The notes beneath the pieces are model-generated. The model searched no databases. It saw only the letters and a list, made by a program, of their open reading frames with translations, and was not told where the DNA came from. Shown here piece by piece: positions 12,301 through 24,080 of a stretch of 64,000 bases of DNA (position 1 is its first letter; the number at the start of each line of letters is the position of its first letter). The translations under genes were made by a program, and so were the position numbers. Origin of the DNA: Tanytarsus gracilentus (Eukaryota > Arthropoda > Insecta > Diptera > Chironomidae); assembly GCA_038502055.1 (NCBI GenBank), contig JAXRKN010000028.1:372001-436000 (forward strand). Reading direction: 5' to 3'.

Positions 12301-14049
12301 GGTAAGTAATGTTGTGGCATGTCGGGTATAATGGCCCTCCGCATAGGTATGACGAATTGATTTTCCCCCGTCGAAATTAAAGAAAGTAATCTTTTGCTCT
12401 GGGTGGTGTGAGATTACAAAATTCCCCTCAATTAATCTCATGCACTCGATTGTACGATTCATGTTTACATTATGTTGCTTTCAATTCCAGTGGCCGACAC
12501 TGTATTAATGTTATCAAACAAACTTTACAATTTCACGAGTACTTGCCAACCGTTTCCAGCTGCTAAAGACGCATTTTCTCGAGTGCTGTTGGTAATTTTT
12601 ACACGTCTGTTCCATTCCGTGATTACATGCATCTCTTTTCATGCCGCGCAAAGATCGCATTATAAACAAGGTGCAAATATAACATTAAATTATATCCCAT
12701 GCACAACAAACCACGTGAACCGGAGGCGCATTAGGAGCGAAAAAAATGCCAACAATAATAACACAATAAAAAAAAAATTTAAATTAACGAATGAGATGAA
12801 AAAGTGAATGAGTGAAAAAATGACTACCTATCTATCAAAACAATTTTAATTCAATTCGCTGGCTTTTATTAGACAGTTTTATTGTGGTACCATGAAGCCT
12901 ATCTGTGATGGATGGTGAATTTTTATTTATTTAAAAATTTTTATGCCAATCTAAAAGTTTGCTTTTTTCCTTGTTAATAATTTTTTTATATAAAATGTCG
13001 CCACTAATGTAAACATTCGTGTGCACGGTATTTAATTTTAAAAAATATAGTTTTCGTGCACTCGCAAAAAGATTTTTTCTTCTTTTTTTCTTTATTCGTT
13101 TTCTTTCAATAGAAATTGCTCCGTTTAATTCAATTTTTTCCGTCTTCTACGTTCATAATAAAGTGAATATACCAGAGATATGAGAGTGTAACCTGCTTTC
13201 GAATATATATTTTTTCTTCATTTTCGCGGTAATTATTTAAGTTACTATGCTCCCAGTGCGATGAACATAGCCAAGGCATAGTTAAAGGCACTTAATTCTT
13301 TTCTTTTGGTCGAATAGTTATCGAAGCGATTCAACAAGTCATTAAACTTTCCCAATGAGCGTGTTAATATCGTCCAGCGTTGATAACAGCTCCGCGCACG
13401 AGTGCTGAGATATCAGGATAATTTTCAACATGCATAATCGGAGCTCCATACGCAACGGCTCAAACGACAGACAGCACAGTTTTTATTTTGGGGGAAAGTT
13501 TTCTCTTTCATTTATAATTACATGCATACGTACACGTCTCGTTGCACGCCTCATAATTTTTTAGCTCAGAATTTATTTAGCCGAAAAAAAATAATAATAA
13601 ATAAACATACACGACACCGTCATCGTCTCATATTGTGATTGTACGCGCTGTCGAAATGAAATTTCAGATTTCTCTTTTTTTTTCGTGGAAATTAAAATTA
13701 TGGATGGAGATGTCAAGGTTTAATACTCTTTTTAAATTCGAAATGTATGACACACCCTTAATGTCCAATTGTACTCCGTGTTTATTTTCCCTTTGAATGT
13801 TTAATTTCAGTTGACAATGGTGGACTAATTTTTAACGAGTTTGCAAAAAAAAACAACAACTCGATGTTAATTTTTTTACTAATGAAAAACAAATTTGAGT
13901 TTGATTGATGGATCATGTAATGTTGATTTAGACTGGTTCCGAAAACATCAAGATAACCTCGATGAAAGTCAAAGAACTTTCCATCCCTAGATGCGACATT
14001 CAAAACGAGAGCGCGGAGACAAAGAAGAGATAAAGAAAATTGTACTTAC
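9319..14049. other. Ensconsin 5' region: promoter/long first intron
   Basis: About 4.7 kb without a convincing coding exon. It probably holds the promoter for the 9318 start and, if the 14284 exon is real, a long first intron. Local GC-richer patches occur around 10590-10760 and 13364-13460. Open frames at 11361-11621 and 12472-12807 look like chance: no domain, basic or low-complexity composition. Confidence 0.5.
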
Positions 14050-14284
14050 AAATCCACACATTTCCCTTAGGTGTGTCAGCCACGATATTGATATTGAAAT
14101 TATACCGGGCCAGATCACGACGTAAAAAGACTTTTCTATGCTTATCGAATGCACACTTTGGAAGCAAAAACAAGTTATCGAAATCAATATTCAACCACTG
14201 AATCTGCCGGTAGGAAGATAAATTTTTACTATTGCTTTTATTTTCACTGCTGTATATTCCGGTTGTTGTCTTAAGTGAGATCAT
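14050..14284 (-). CDS. Candidate distal first exon, probably of ensconsin
   Basis: Open frame of 78 codons from ATG 14282-14284 to a perfect GTAAGT donor, phase 1. It begins MISLKTTTGIYSSENKSNSK and ends near ADTPKGNVWI. The phase matches the ensconsin acceptors at 8773 and 7679, giving a continuous frame across a roughly 5-kb intron. I do not recognise the peptide as a known domain. It could instead be the first exon of an unrelated gene, but no other minus-strand exons were found between here and ensconsin. Confidence 0.42.
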
Positions 14285-17200
14285 AATTAATAGATATATT
14301 TAATATTTTTCTCCTCTCCTTAATTGAGAGTGAAAGAAAACTAATTGGAATTTTCACTCTGCACACTTATTTCAAAATATCATAAACATGATCTTGTCTT
14401 GATCGTTGCACACCGTAAACTAATGATCATCGCACATCTCTCGCATGTGCAAAACTACTGCTTGTGCGAAATTCTTGAATACATCATAAATCAATATCAC
14501 AGAAAATTAATAGTTAAATGAAATTATGTTCATCGCACAATGCACATATCTTTCCTCAATTACTGACAATATGTTTTCTCAATTTTCTATGGAGATTAGC
14601 TGCGCGAAATCTATGATGATGGAAGACTCAACAATCATATAATAAAGCAGCTCTCTTGGAGGAGTCTTTTAGTGAAAGTTTATTAATTTTTTTTATTATT
14701 TCTTTTAGTGCTATATTCTCCACTGTTCATTGTTCACACATTAAAAAAAATTATTAATTAAAAGTACAATGCAAAAATTTATTAATTGAGAAAAGTTGCG
14801 CGGAAAAATGTTTCACTTCGACCGGTATACAATTACGCGTGTACATGCGAACGAATCAACGACAAATGAATGAAAAATTGACAAGTGTTGAAGCAGAGCA
14901 GTGACTAGTGTCTCTATACCATGCTGATGCTCTTTTTCTCTCTTTCTCATTTTTTTCTTCTTTTCGAACTCGCGAATTAAGCTCAACTCTCTTCACTTTT
15001 CGCAAAAAAAATATATATCGGTCCTATTGTAACTGAAACGAGCTTCACTTCACATATGCCTCGCGCAGAGTAGAGTGAAAAGTTTGGCTGCTTTCAACTA
15101 ACTAACAACAATCGCGTTCAACGAGCTATTTGGTCGCTATTTTTTTCTGTTGTTAGTTGTTACCATTATAATACTTTTTTCTACCAAACATTTTCAATGA
15201 GAGCATACAGAAAAAAAGCTTCTCAATAATAATTTTTCCATTACTTCAATTCGAAACTGCCTCATAAGCATTTAATGAGCGACACACAAAAAACTGAAGA
15301 GTAAGAAACAGATGTTCGCATTTTTTAAATGTGACTTCTTCTTTTTGCTCATTTTATTTTCAACTCGTAAATTCATTTTCTTCCTTCATTCCCCTCAATC
15401 ATCATCGTCATTTCTAATATGTATAGAGAAAGAAATAGTTATGGGGTAATTTAAGGATGATGTAACTGTATGGGGTCATAAATATTTAATAGGTAAAAAT
15501 CAATATTAATGGCTGCGGTGGGACACTCAATATTTAATAAGTTAACTCGAATATTGAACAGCTTATTACCCAACTTTCGCATCCCTTCCCTTCACATAAT
15601 AGTTTTTCATAAAAATTTATAATTTTTTGCAGCCCAAAACATCTCAATTTTTTTAACGATTGTTGTATCTATTTATACTCGCTTCTAATTGATGAACTCC
15701 TCGTAATCGTTCAATTAATATAATATGAGCTCATCGATCACATCATTCGAAAGATTTTTTTCTCACTCGCTGACTTGTTATTCCCATCATCGGTTTTTAT
15801 TTTGCGATGGACAACATAAAGTGAATTAAATTTATTTTTCTCTTGCGATGCGTTGATCGTCAAAAGAATGATTTTTTCTCGCCTCCACACTTCATTAAAA
15901 ATGTGCTCGCATGCCGAGAGATTTCGAGTTTAAAGAAGTAGAAAAATGTGAGTTTTCACTTAACCCAGTTAGGACTTAAAAGACATTGCGAGAGTTCATA
16001 AAGATAAAAGAAAATGACGCAATGAGTGATAAAAAAAGTTCCAGAAAAATACTTGCGATCAATAATTTCAGTGACCTACCTATAAGAGCTCATTTCCGAT
16101 CGATTACAGCGGAAGTTTACATTCTAAACGGAATTTTAATTTTCCAACTGGGAATTTGACTGCATTCTTAGGAATTACGCTCGAAGAAAGAGATCAAGCT
16201 AAAAATTGTCTGAATTAATTCACTTTTTCTTCATCATCATGAACAAAGAATTCTTTTCTCTTCTTTTTCTTCGCTCATATGTGTGTGCAAGTATGTTCTA
16301 TTTTTAAGAGCACATAAAATATATTTTCTTTTTGAAGTTTAAAGACGCACTGAGAACTAGAGGCTGACTGGCAGTCATAACATAAAATGCAGAGCTAAAA
16401 GCATAACGATATGCGTTTCAATCGTTGAAAGATAACTTCCTCATTGTGTGTGTGTGCACCAAGAGAGTGCTCTTAAGAGTATGTTCACGCATGCAACAGG
16501 AAACGTACACATAAAGTTTATAAACAAATTAAGAAATGAATAAATTGGAGAAAACCAAAAAAATTTGAAAATCTCAGAGCAGTGCGATCGATGAAGGTCA
16601 CACAGAAAGAGTTTTAAGGCATTCCGAGCAAATAATGGAAATGTTTTTAGTTCAAGCCTGCTGATGATAACAACAAAAAAGTAACGACTTGCGCATTTCA
16701 CTTGCAATTTGTGAACAGAAAAAAAAGTATCTTCGTGCCTTAACGTCATTCTCAGAGTCTATTTTCACTGAATTTATTTATTCATTCTCATATGACATAG
16801 TCATCGAACTTTAGCGCATTTACAACGGCGGCAAGCGGTGCTTTACAAGGCATGGGAAATCTCTAAATTGCCGTGAATTAAATCACTACAATAACTGAAT
16901 TAATCAAGCTGAGTTTGTAATTAATATAATTTTTTATTCATTCATCATGTCACCGGATATGTTAGTGCACGGCAATATTGTTCTCCCACCTTGGTTCATA
17001 CATTAAAATTCCTCCTTTTCGAAACATGCCTTCACCTTTAAAAAGGTTTTAAGTTCTCTCCCTCGTTAGCATATATTGCAACAATACTCATCGAATATTT
17101 TCCTAGTCACGAGCATTACATGTATGTTTAGCATGAATATAATAAAGAATTTCGCTAATCCTAAAGCATGAATCCGTAGAAAAGAAGAGTTCTTCAATGC

Positions 17201-18973
17201 CGAAAAGAAAACGCCAATCAATATGATGGTATTCGAGCGCATTATTGAAATGTTTTAAGAAAAAAGCTGATCGATAGTTTATTTGAACTCATGACCTCAT
17301 GTTAAAGATAGTTGGCCAACAAAGACTCAACTGCTCGCGGCCAAAATTCGGCTATTAACAATGTTCGCTGGCTGCTAAGTCGAGTGTTAAAATGTAGTGA
17401 GGAAGAAGAAGAAGCAACACATTATGAACGAGAGCGCATTATAATATTTTTGCGAATTATCGACTTTGATACTGTTTATGAAGCAAGGTGTATGCGAAAC
17501 GTGTATATATAGCAAGGTTGAATCAATAATTCTCGGTATGTTTTTTTTTCTGCACAGCCACTGCAAAGATATTAGGCTTTTAGAAAACGAACAAAACTAA
17601 GTGTATGAAAATTTAACAAACAAAAAAGAGCACAAAATATCGTAATATATATGTAGGTGAATGATTTGGGTTGCTTCATTGGATCGGAGCGAAACAACGG
17701 CAAATATTATAAAATAAAAAGAACTATATAATTTTAATCACTCCATGAAACTCATTTTATTGATCCCGTTTTTAACAAAATTAAAAAATAATTAGATGCA
17801 AGATCTTCGAAAGCCGCTCGGGACATTTTTTTTCTATTAATAATTCATCATGAAAATTCTCCAAAAAAATATTCTTTGGATCGAAACCAAAAGATTTCTT
17901 TTTTCGCCACATTAAAATCAGCGTGTGAGGGATTCAGAGATGAGCATTGCGGTCTTTATGAAAATAAAATTCTAATTGTATGCATACTAATACGATACCT
18001 AGCAACGAAATATATGTATATGCTATCATTAATAAATCTTTCTCGCACTCCCTCAGCGCAGCACTATTGCTCTAAGACGGCTCGGAATATATATATACAT
18101 ATCGCGATAATCATACAACTTTTTCTCTCTTTTTTTATTGTTCTTCCTTATATACTCTAATGACTACTGCTGGCTGGCTGCAGTTTGAAATAAGCATGGT
18201 TCACTAAATTCGTCATAGTCGGTCGTCGACTTACGGTTAAAATAAAGCGAAAAAAAAGAAACTTTCCAATAGATTTTTCCACCATAAATAAATTATTGTT
18301 CATTATTGGTATCTTGTTGGCACATTTTCGCTAGATATGGCTTACAAAAATAGAATGAAATGTTCTCATAAGACTCTCTATCGATATAGGCGGAGAGCTA
18401 TAAAAATATGTCGTACGAGATGATTTTTTTTTTCGGATAACGTCAGATTTACTTCTGGTGCGATAACGCACATATTCATATGTGAATTTAATATCGCTCA
18501 CCAATCAGCCGAAAGGTCAAGATGTTCACTTTTCATACACAACTCACGCTTACGTACGCTTTAATTAAATCTATATTGATCTTGACCAGCTTTTTAGCGA
18601 GTCGAGAAATTTTTTTTATGACTCAACAATTTTCACATCCACTTTTCACCTTCTTATCGCACTTATATTCGCCTAACTTCAACTTTATCCTCTTTTTTGA
18701 TCACTCATCTGTCGTATTATCACTTAATTATGCGAACCTAGCAATGAATTTTCTTCCATTTTTTCAAAAATATATTAAACGAGAAATATTAAACTTTTTT
18801 TTTTATATAAATTGAGAACAACTGAGAGCCCGCATAATTTAAATTGTTCGATCAAGACGAGTATCGTGTGTATTTAGATTTTACCGGTTCACTTCTCTTA
18901 ACGGTTAAACGGTTTTTAAACATCAAATTTTATTTGTTCGATTCGCGATTTAAAACTTTATCTCTAAATAAGC
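14285..18973. other. Non-coding stretch between ensconsin and crooked neck
   Basis: About 4.7 kb between divergent genes with no supported coding exon or RNA gene. The short open frames here are hydrophobic AT-driven peptides without family resemblance. A DRE-type motif lies near the right end. It presumably carries the promoters and enhancers of both genes. Confidence 0.55.
18379..18386. promoter_or_regulatory. DRE motif (TATCGATA), possible crooked neck promoter element
   Basis: The palindrome TATCGATA is the binding core of DREF, which drives many housekeeping and replication genes in Diptera. It lies about 590 bp upstream of the crooked neck ATG. Assignment is inference: the transcription start has not been mapped. 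Confidence 0.35.
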
Positions 18974-21212
18974 ATGGAAAAGCCACAGAAAATGCCGAAA
19001 GTGGCGAAAGTCAAGAACAAAGCTCCAGCAGAAGTTCAAATCACAGCGGAACAGCTTCTGCGTGAGGCAAAAGAGCGAGATTTGGAAATTTTACCGCCAC
19101 CACCAAAACAAAAAATTTCCGATGAAGCTGAATTAGCCGATTATCAGCAGCGAAAGCGAAAAACATTCGAGGATAACTTGAGAAAGAATCGAAATGTAAG
19201 TAACAATTAAGATCCAGTCAACAATTTTAAACGATTATAAAAATTTGTCTAAACCCCCAGAAAGTGGGCGATGCAACGCAATTTAAATAATTTAAATTTT
19301 TAAATTTTAGGTCATCAGTAACTGGATCAAATATGCACAATGGGAAGAGTCACAGAAGGAGATCAAACGTGCTCGCTCTATTTGGGAACGTGCGCTAGAC
19401 AATGACCATCGTAACATTACATTATGGCTCAAATATGCCACGATGGAAATGAAGAATAAGCAAATCAATCATGCCCGTAACTTGTGGGATAGAGCTATCA
19501 CAATTATGCCTCGAGTCAATCAATTTTGGTACAAGTACACCTACATGGAAGAGATGTTAGAGAATGTTGCCGGCGCTCGTCAAGTTTTTGAACGCTGGAT
19601 GGAGTGGCAACCCGAGGAACAAGCATGGCAGACTTACATCAACTTTGAGCTTAGATATAAAGAACTCGAAAGGGCACGCAAAATTTACGAAAGATTTGTC
19701 ATGGTTCATCCGGAAGTTAAGAACTGGATTAAATATGCTCGATTTGAGGAGGCTCATGGATTTTATAATAGCTCTCGATGTATCTACGAACGTGCTGTTG
19801 AATTCTTCGGCGATGACAATATGGATGAGCGACTCTTTATTGCATTCGCTAGATTCGAGGAGAATCAACGTGAGCACGAGAGAGCACGAGTAATTTATAA
19901 ATATGCTCTCGATAGCATGCCCAAGGAAAAGGCACTCGACCTCTATAAAGCTTACAGTATTCACGAGAAAAAGTTCGGTGACAAGGCTGGCATTGAGGAG
20001 GTCATTCGTTCCAAGAGAAAATTCCAATATGAGCAGGAAATAGCCGAAAGTCCAACAAATTACGATGCATGGTTCGATTATTTGCGTTTGATTGAAAACG
20101 AGGGTGAAGTTGATACGATAAGAGAAACATACGAGAGAGCCATTGCCAATGTGCCTCCAGCAAACGATAAGAATTTTTGGCGTCGTTACATTTACTTGTG
20201 GATTAATTATGCAATCTATGAGGAACTTGAAACGGAGGATGCTGAGAGAACACGACAAATTTTCAAAACATGTCTCGAACTTATTCCTCACAAGATTTTT
20301 ACGTTTAGTAAAATGTGGCTGTATTACGCTCAATTTGAAATCAGACAGAAGAATCTTCAAGTCGCAAGAAAAACACTAGGTATGGCTATCGGCATGTGTC
20401 CACGTGATAAAATCTATCGTGGCTATATTGAGTTGGAAATTCAACTTCGAGAATTTGATCGCTGCCGTATACTTTATGAGAAATTTCTCGAGTTTAATCC
20501 TGAAAATTGCATCACGTGGATGAAATTTGCTGAGTTGGAAACTCTTTTGGGTGACAATGAAAGATCGAGAGCAATTTATGAATTGGCCATCAATCAAGCA
20601 CGATTAGATATGCCTGAGTTGCTTTGGAAGGGCTACATTGACTTCGAAGTGTCTCAGGGTGAAATTGAGTTCGCAAGACAACTTTATGAGAGACTTTTAG
20701 AAAGAACGGGACACGTTAAAGTTTGGATTTCTTACGCCAAATTTGAACTAACATCAGAGACGACGGAAGATGGCATGAATGTTTCGTTAGCAAGACGAGT
20801 TTATGAGCGAGCAAATGATTGTCAGAAAAATCTCAACGATCGAGACTCGCGTGTTTTACTTCTTGAGGCATGGCGAGATTTTGAGAAAGAAAATGGTGAT
20901 GACGAGTCTCATGAAAATGTCCTCAAAAAGATGCCAAGAAGAGTCAAAAAGCGACAAAAGATTGTGTCGGAAACGGGCGAAACAGAAGGATGGGAAGAAG
21001 TCTTTGACTACATCTTTCCTGAAGACGAACTTGCTAAGCCGAATCTTAAGTTGCTTGCAGCCGCTAAAAACTGGAAAAAGAATATGGAACCAACAACCCC
21101 CGCACCAACATCCTCAAATATTGACCGTGACGATAGCGAGCAAAGTGAAGACGAATCTGAAAGTGAGGAGGCAATTGTCGAAGAAAATCAAGAAAATATC
21201 GATAAAGAATAA
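18974..21212 (+). CDS. crn: Crooked neck: HAT-repeat pre-mRNA splicing factor (Clf1/CRNKL1/Syf3)
   Basis: Scaffold protein of the Prp19-associated complex that helps assemble the active spliceosome in the nucleus. Two exons, 18974-19195 and 19311-21212, meet in phase 0 to give 707 residues, against about 700 in Drosophila. The N-terminus ([20 protein letters not shown]) and the [10 protein letters not shown] segment are nearly identical to the fly protein. Residues from about 75 to 600 are a run of HAT repeats with the W..Y..E pattern ([44 protein letters not shown]). The C-terminal block [14 protein letters not shown] and [14 protein letters not shown] is also conserved, followed by an acidic tail. 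The intron site and ATG match the family. AATAAA at 21232 follows the stop by 20 bp. Confidence 0.98.
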
Positions 21213-21231
21213 TTTCTAAAGAATTTTTTCT

Positions 21232-21237
21232 AATAAA
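21232..21237 (+). terminator. Poly(A) signal of crooked neck
   Basis: AATAAA 20 bp after the crn stop codon. Confidence 0.7.
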
Positions 21238-21575
21238 ATTAAAAATCGTTTATAAAAAAAAACATGAAATGTAAATTTTTTGCGTGCATGAGCAGCCAGT
21301 GATGTTTGGTGGAGTGAGAGGAAAAACTAAGGAGTGTTTTTGTCATGGGACTCATAATAATTGGCAGCAAACAGAATAAAATGTTTAAATAGAAAACGTA
21401 TATATTTAAAATACGCAACAAAAAAATTGTCGAGGCAGGAGGGAGGAAGGGATTGATATGAAACTTTTTTTTAATTTATGCTCACTAAATGCTTCTCTGT
21501 TTATTTGCATGAGGATATTTAGTTACTATTAACTCATGCCGCAATGAGAGTGAGTTGAACTGCAGACGAATCAAC

Positions 21576-22245
21576 ATGTAAGGGTTGATTAACTTTCGAG
21601 GAATTTCCGATATAATTTTTAATTTGTAGGAAATTTCTGAGGAAACTAAAATTAAAGCCACTTACACTGCTGATGTTATTGAGCTTTTTGGGGTTTATAT
21701 TTTTCACATCGTTTGTGGTTTTGGCGCTTGTGTATCACGAGGCACTCAAAGGATATTTAAAGTCTAAATATGAAGCGAATTTGGGTATGTAAAGCATAAA
21801 GTAATTTTTAATTGTTAAGTTTCAATATTAAATTTTAGACGACATGAAAATCTTCATTGTGCTTGCGGGCATTCATTCAATTGCGTTTTTTATCATTTCA
21901 ATCCATCTCGCTTTAGTTAAACCCACCTCACTTAAAATTATGCTCCCGATAATTTTTGTCACCACAACAGCATTTCTTCTCCTAATCGCAATTGATTTTT
22001 ACATAGAATTTCATTTAATGCATGTCACGCCAAAAGTTTTATTCACTAGCGTTGGAAAAAAGCCCGAAAAGGAAAAAGGTGCTAAAGATAAAGGAAAAGG
22101 ATTTAAGCTCGGATTTATGATTATTTATGTCAATATGTGCATAGTCACTTGGTTTCTTTATCTCGCATATAAAGACCTGGAAGAAGAACTCGATAATGAA
22201 GAATATGAAAATGAACCCGAAATCGTTATTAGCCACATAACTTAA
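21576..22245 (+). CDS. Four-pass membrane protein with intron-split start codon (unknown)
   Basis: Exons 21576-21577 (the AT of the start codon), 21630-21784 and 21839-22245. The donor AT|GTAAGG and acceptor TTGTAG|GAAATTT join to ATG AAA TTT, and the frame then stays open for 187 codons. Four hydrophobic segments lie at about residues 10-36, 54-77, 83-108 and 147-168. They are followed by an acidic tail (DLEEELDNEEYENEPE). A Lys/Gly-rich loop (KKPEKEKGAKDKGKG) sits between segments 3 and 4. No family is recognised; the layout resembles the many small four-pass insect membrane proteins. It lies 364 bp after crooked neck and converges with the first takeout-like gene (58 bp apart). If the first intron is wrong, translation could begin at the internal ATG 21844, losing the first segment. 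Confidence 0.68.
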
Positions 22246-22303
22246 ATTTTAGTGAGTTAAATAAGAGAATTTTTTCAACAAATTAATAATTTATTAAATG
22301 CTT

Positions 22304-23091
22304 TCAATGATCGAAAAAATCTTCGTACGGACTCTTTTCGAAAACTTTGTTCATTAAGTTCTTAAAAACTTCACTAAACGACACACCAATCGGCTTCTTT
22401 AGTTCGTCAAGTAAAATTCTCCAATTTTCATTTAGAAATGAATTCATGTTGTCACCAAGTGCCTTATCGCCATTAAAGAGATTTGTAAAATTAACTTTAC
22501 CGCCTGTTACTTCAAAATTGAATTTGGACTTTTCTACTTCCATGAAAATTTTGCCATTTTTCTCAATTTTTTTGGTGAGAAATTTCATGGTGAAATCGAG
22601 ATTTTGAAGTTCCATTCTGACGTTGCCTTTTCCCTGAATTGGAAGAACTAAAATTTTTCCGTTAATCGAGTAAGGTCCTTCCACAATGCCCAAAGGTGTC
22701 TTGAACTTAATTTCAAGTTTATTTCTATCGGGATCAGCTTGAAATCCTGAGATTTTATAAACTCTCGCATCTGAAAGTCCAAAGAGATTGACTTTACGAA
22801 ATTTGATGTGAACTTGAACAGATTTATTTCCTCCTTGTTCTATGTCCATTTTTTCAATGAGAAGCGGATCAATTTCGGGTAGTCCAAATTCATTGAAATG
22901 ACCTTTTTTAAACACTTCATTGGTTGACTCAAGCATGCACTCATGATCATTAATTCTACATTTTTTGACACTTTGAGCTGGATATAGAAAAATATTTTAA
23001 AATCTCAAATTAGTCGAGTCCTTTCGAAAAACTCACAAAATCCATGAGCAAAAGCTCCAAAAAGCGTCAAGAACACTAAAAACTTCATCAT
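22304..23091 (-). CDS. Takeout/JHBP-like secreted lipid-binding protein 1
   Basis: Member of the insect takeout / haemolymph juvenile hormone-binding family (JHBP domain, TULIP fold): secreted carriers of hydrophobic ligands. Exons 23037-23091 and 22304-22977 encode 242 residues. The first exon is a signal peptide (MMKFLVFLTLFGAFAHGF), spliced in phase 1. The mature N-terminus carries the conserved Cys pair C-RINDHE-C, followed by PEIDPLLIEKM, the GPYSINGKILVLPIQGKG motif typical of the family, and the C-terminal NLFNGDKALGDNMNSFLNEN block. It has one intron, where its two neighbours have three and four. The ligand cannot be read from the sequence. A TATA box lies about 60 bp upstream; an AATAAA (minus strand, 22290-22295) follows the stop. 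Confidence 0.93.
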
Positions 23092-23151
23092 GATTCTACA
23101 GCAATCACGTTTAACAGTAAACTAACTTCAAATTTCAATCTCGACTGTCAA

Positions 23152-23159
23152 TTTATATA
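23152..23159 (-). promoter_or_regulatory. TATA box of takeout-like gene 1
   Basis: TATATAAA on the minus strand, about 60 bp upstream of the ATG. The two paralogues also have close TATA boxes. Confidence 0.6.
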
Positions 23160-23564
23160 CGAGTCATAATTTTGAGATGTGTGAAAAAAAAAACTTGTTC
23201 AGCTTTACAGGAAGGAAGGCGAGAGAGAGCAATTACAACTTTTAAAGTGCTTATTCTCAGCCGTTGCAATGAATGCAAGGCTTGAGATCATTAGTTTTTA
23301 AATGCAGTCGTTAGAGCAAACTTTTGAAGTATGAAGAACATGTGTGAACAAGAGAAAGTGCTTTTTTAGAAAAGAGCTTTAAGCTTTCATAACATTAAAA
23401 TTAAAAAAGAGCTTGCGAGTGTACCCCCTTGAAGTTTTACAACAAAATTTCTACCTTAACTTTTCAAGTGCACTTAAATTATCATTTAAAATAAAAATAA
23501 ATCAAGTATTGTTAATTAAATTCATTTTTTATTCGAGCAATTCAATTTTCAGCGAAAAGTTCAT

Positions 23565-23721
23565 TCACAGATTTTGAAGAGAAAACGGAATTAATTTTTC
23601 TGAAAACTTTTCCACGAGTGTTTTAGTGACAACTTGTTTTATTGCGTTGATGACGATATTAAAATCATAATTTAAAAACCCGTTAGCGAAACTGCCAAGA
23701 TGTGAGAGATGGACGTCACCT
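23565..23721 (-). pseudogene. Orphan exon-like fragment, possibly a TULIP-type C-terminus
   Basis: Behind a TTTTCAG acceptor an open frame of 51 codons runs to TGA, with peptide HLSHLGSFANGFLNYDFNIV, then an amphipathic helix and a short tail. The helix-rich end recalls the C-terminus of TULIP/mite-allergen-7 type lipid-binding proteins. No matching upstream exons or start were found between 23722 and 24080. It may be a decayed family member of the surrounding lipid-carrier cluster, or an exon whose partners I missed. Confidence 0.3.
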
Positions 23722-24080
23722 CTGAAAATATTAAAATCATCATTACTCTAAGAAGGAATAAAAGTTATGATTTGAGTGGAGTAAAGTAAAGTTTAAAACA
23801 AAAAAAATTTTAATAATTAGATAATAAATCATCAGCGTGTGGATGTAAAAGTTAAAATTTTACTGGCCGAAATTTAAGTAGAAGAAAGTCAACATGAAGT
23901 TCAAAAGCTTATGTAAAAGTTTAAAGCTTTCACCTCTTCTCAAAAATCTGTTTGCGAATTTAATTTTTTTAATAGTACTGATTTTATTATTTAAAATTTT
24001 CAGTAAAAAATATTGTTGAAGAAAAGAAATGAATTAAGAAATGGACATGATATTTGGAGCTTGAGTTAAATCCAATTAAT
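23722..24080. other. Gap between orphan fragment and F-box gene
   Basis: AT-rich, no supported coding exon or other element seen. Confidence 0.5.

Noticed and set aside
12472..12807. 111-codon ORF
   Set aside because: No recognisable motif; the tail is Asn/Lys homopolymer from AT-rich DNA.
18522..18815. 97-codon hydrophobic ORF upstream of crooked neck
   Set aside because: Composition follows base bias and there is no family resemblance; no evidence for an independent gene.
19557..20360. 267-codon minus-strand ORF
   Set aside because: Antisense of crooked neck HAT repeats; no domain and no independent signals.
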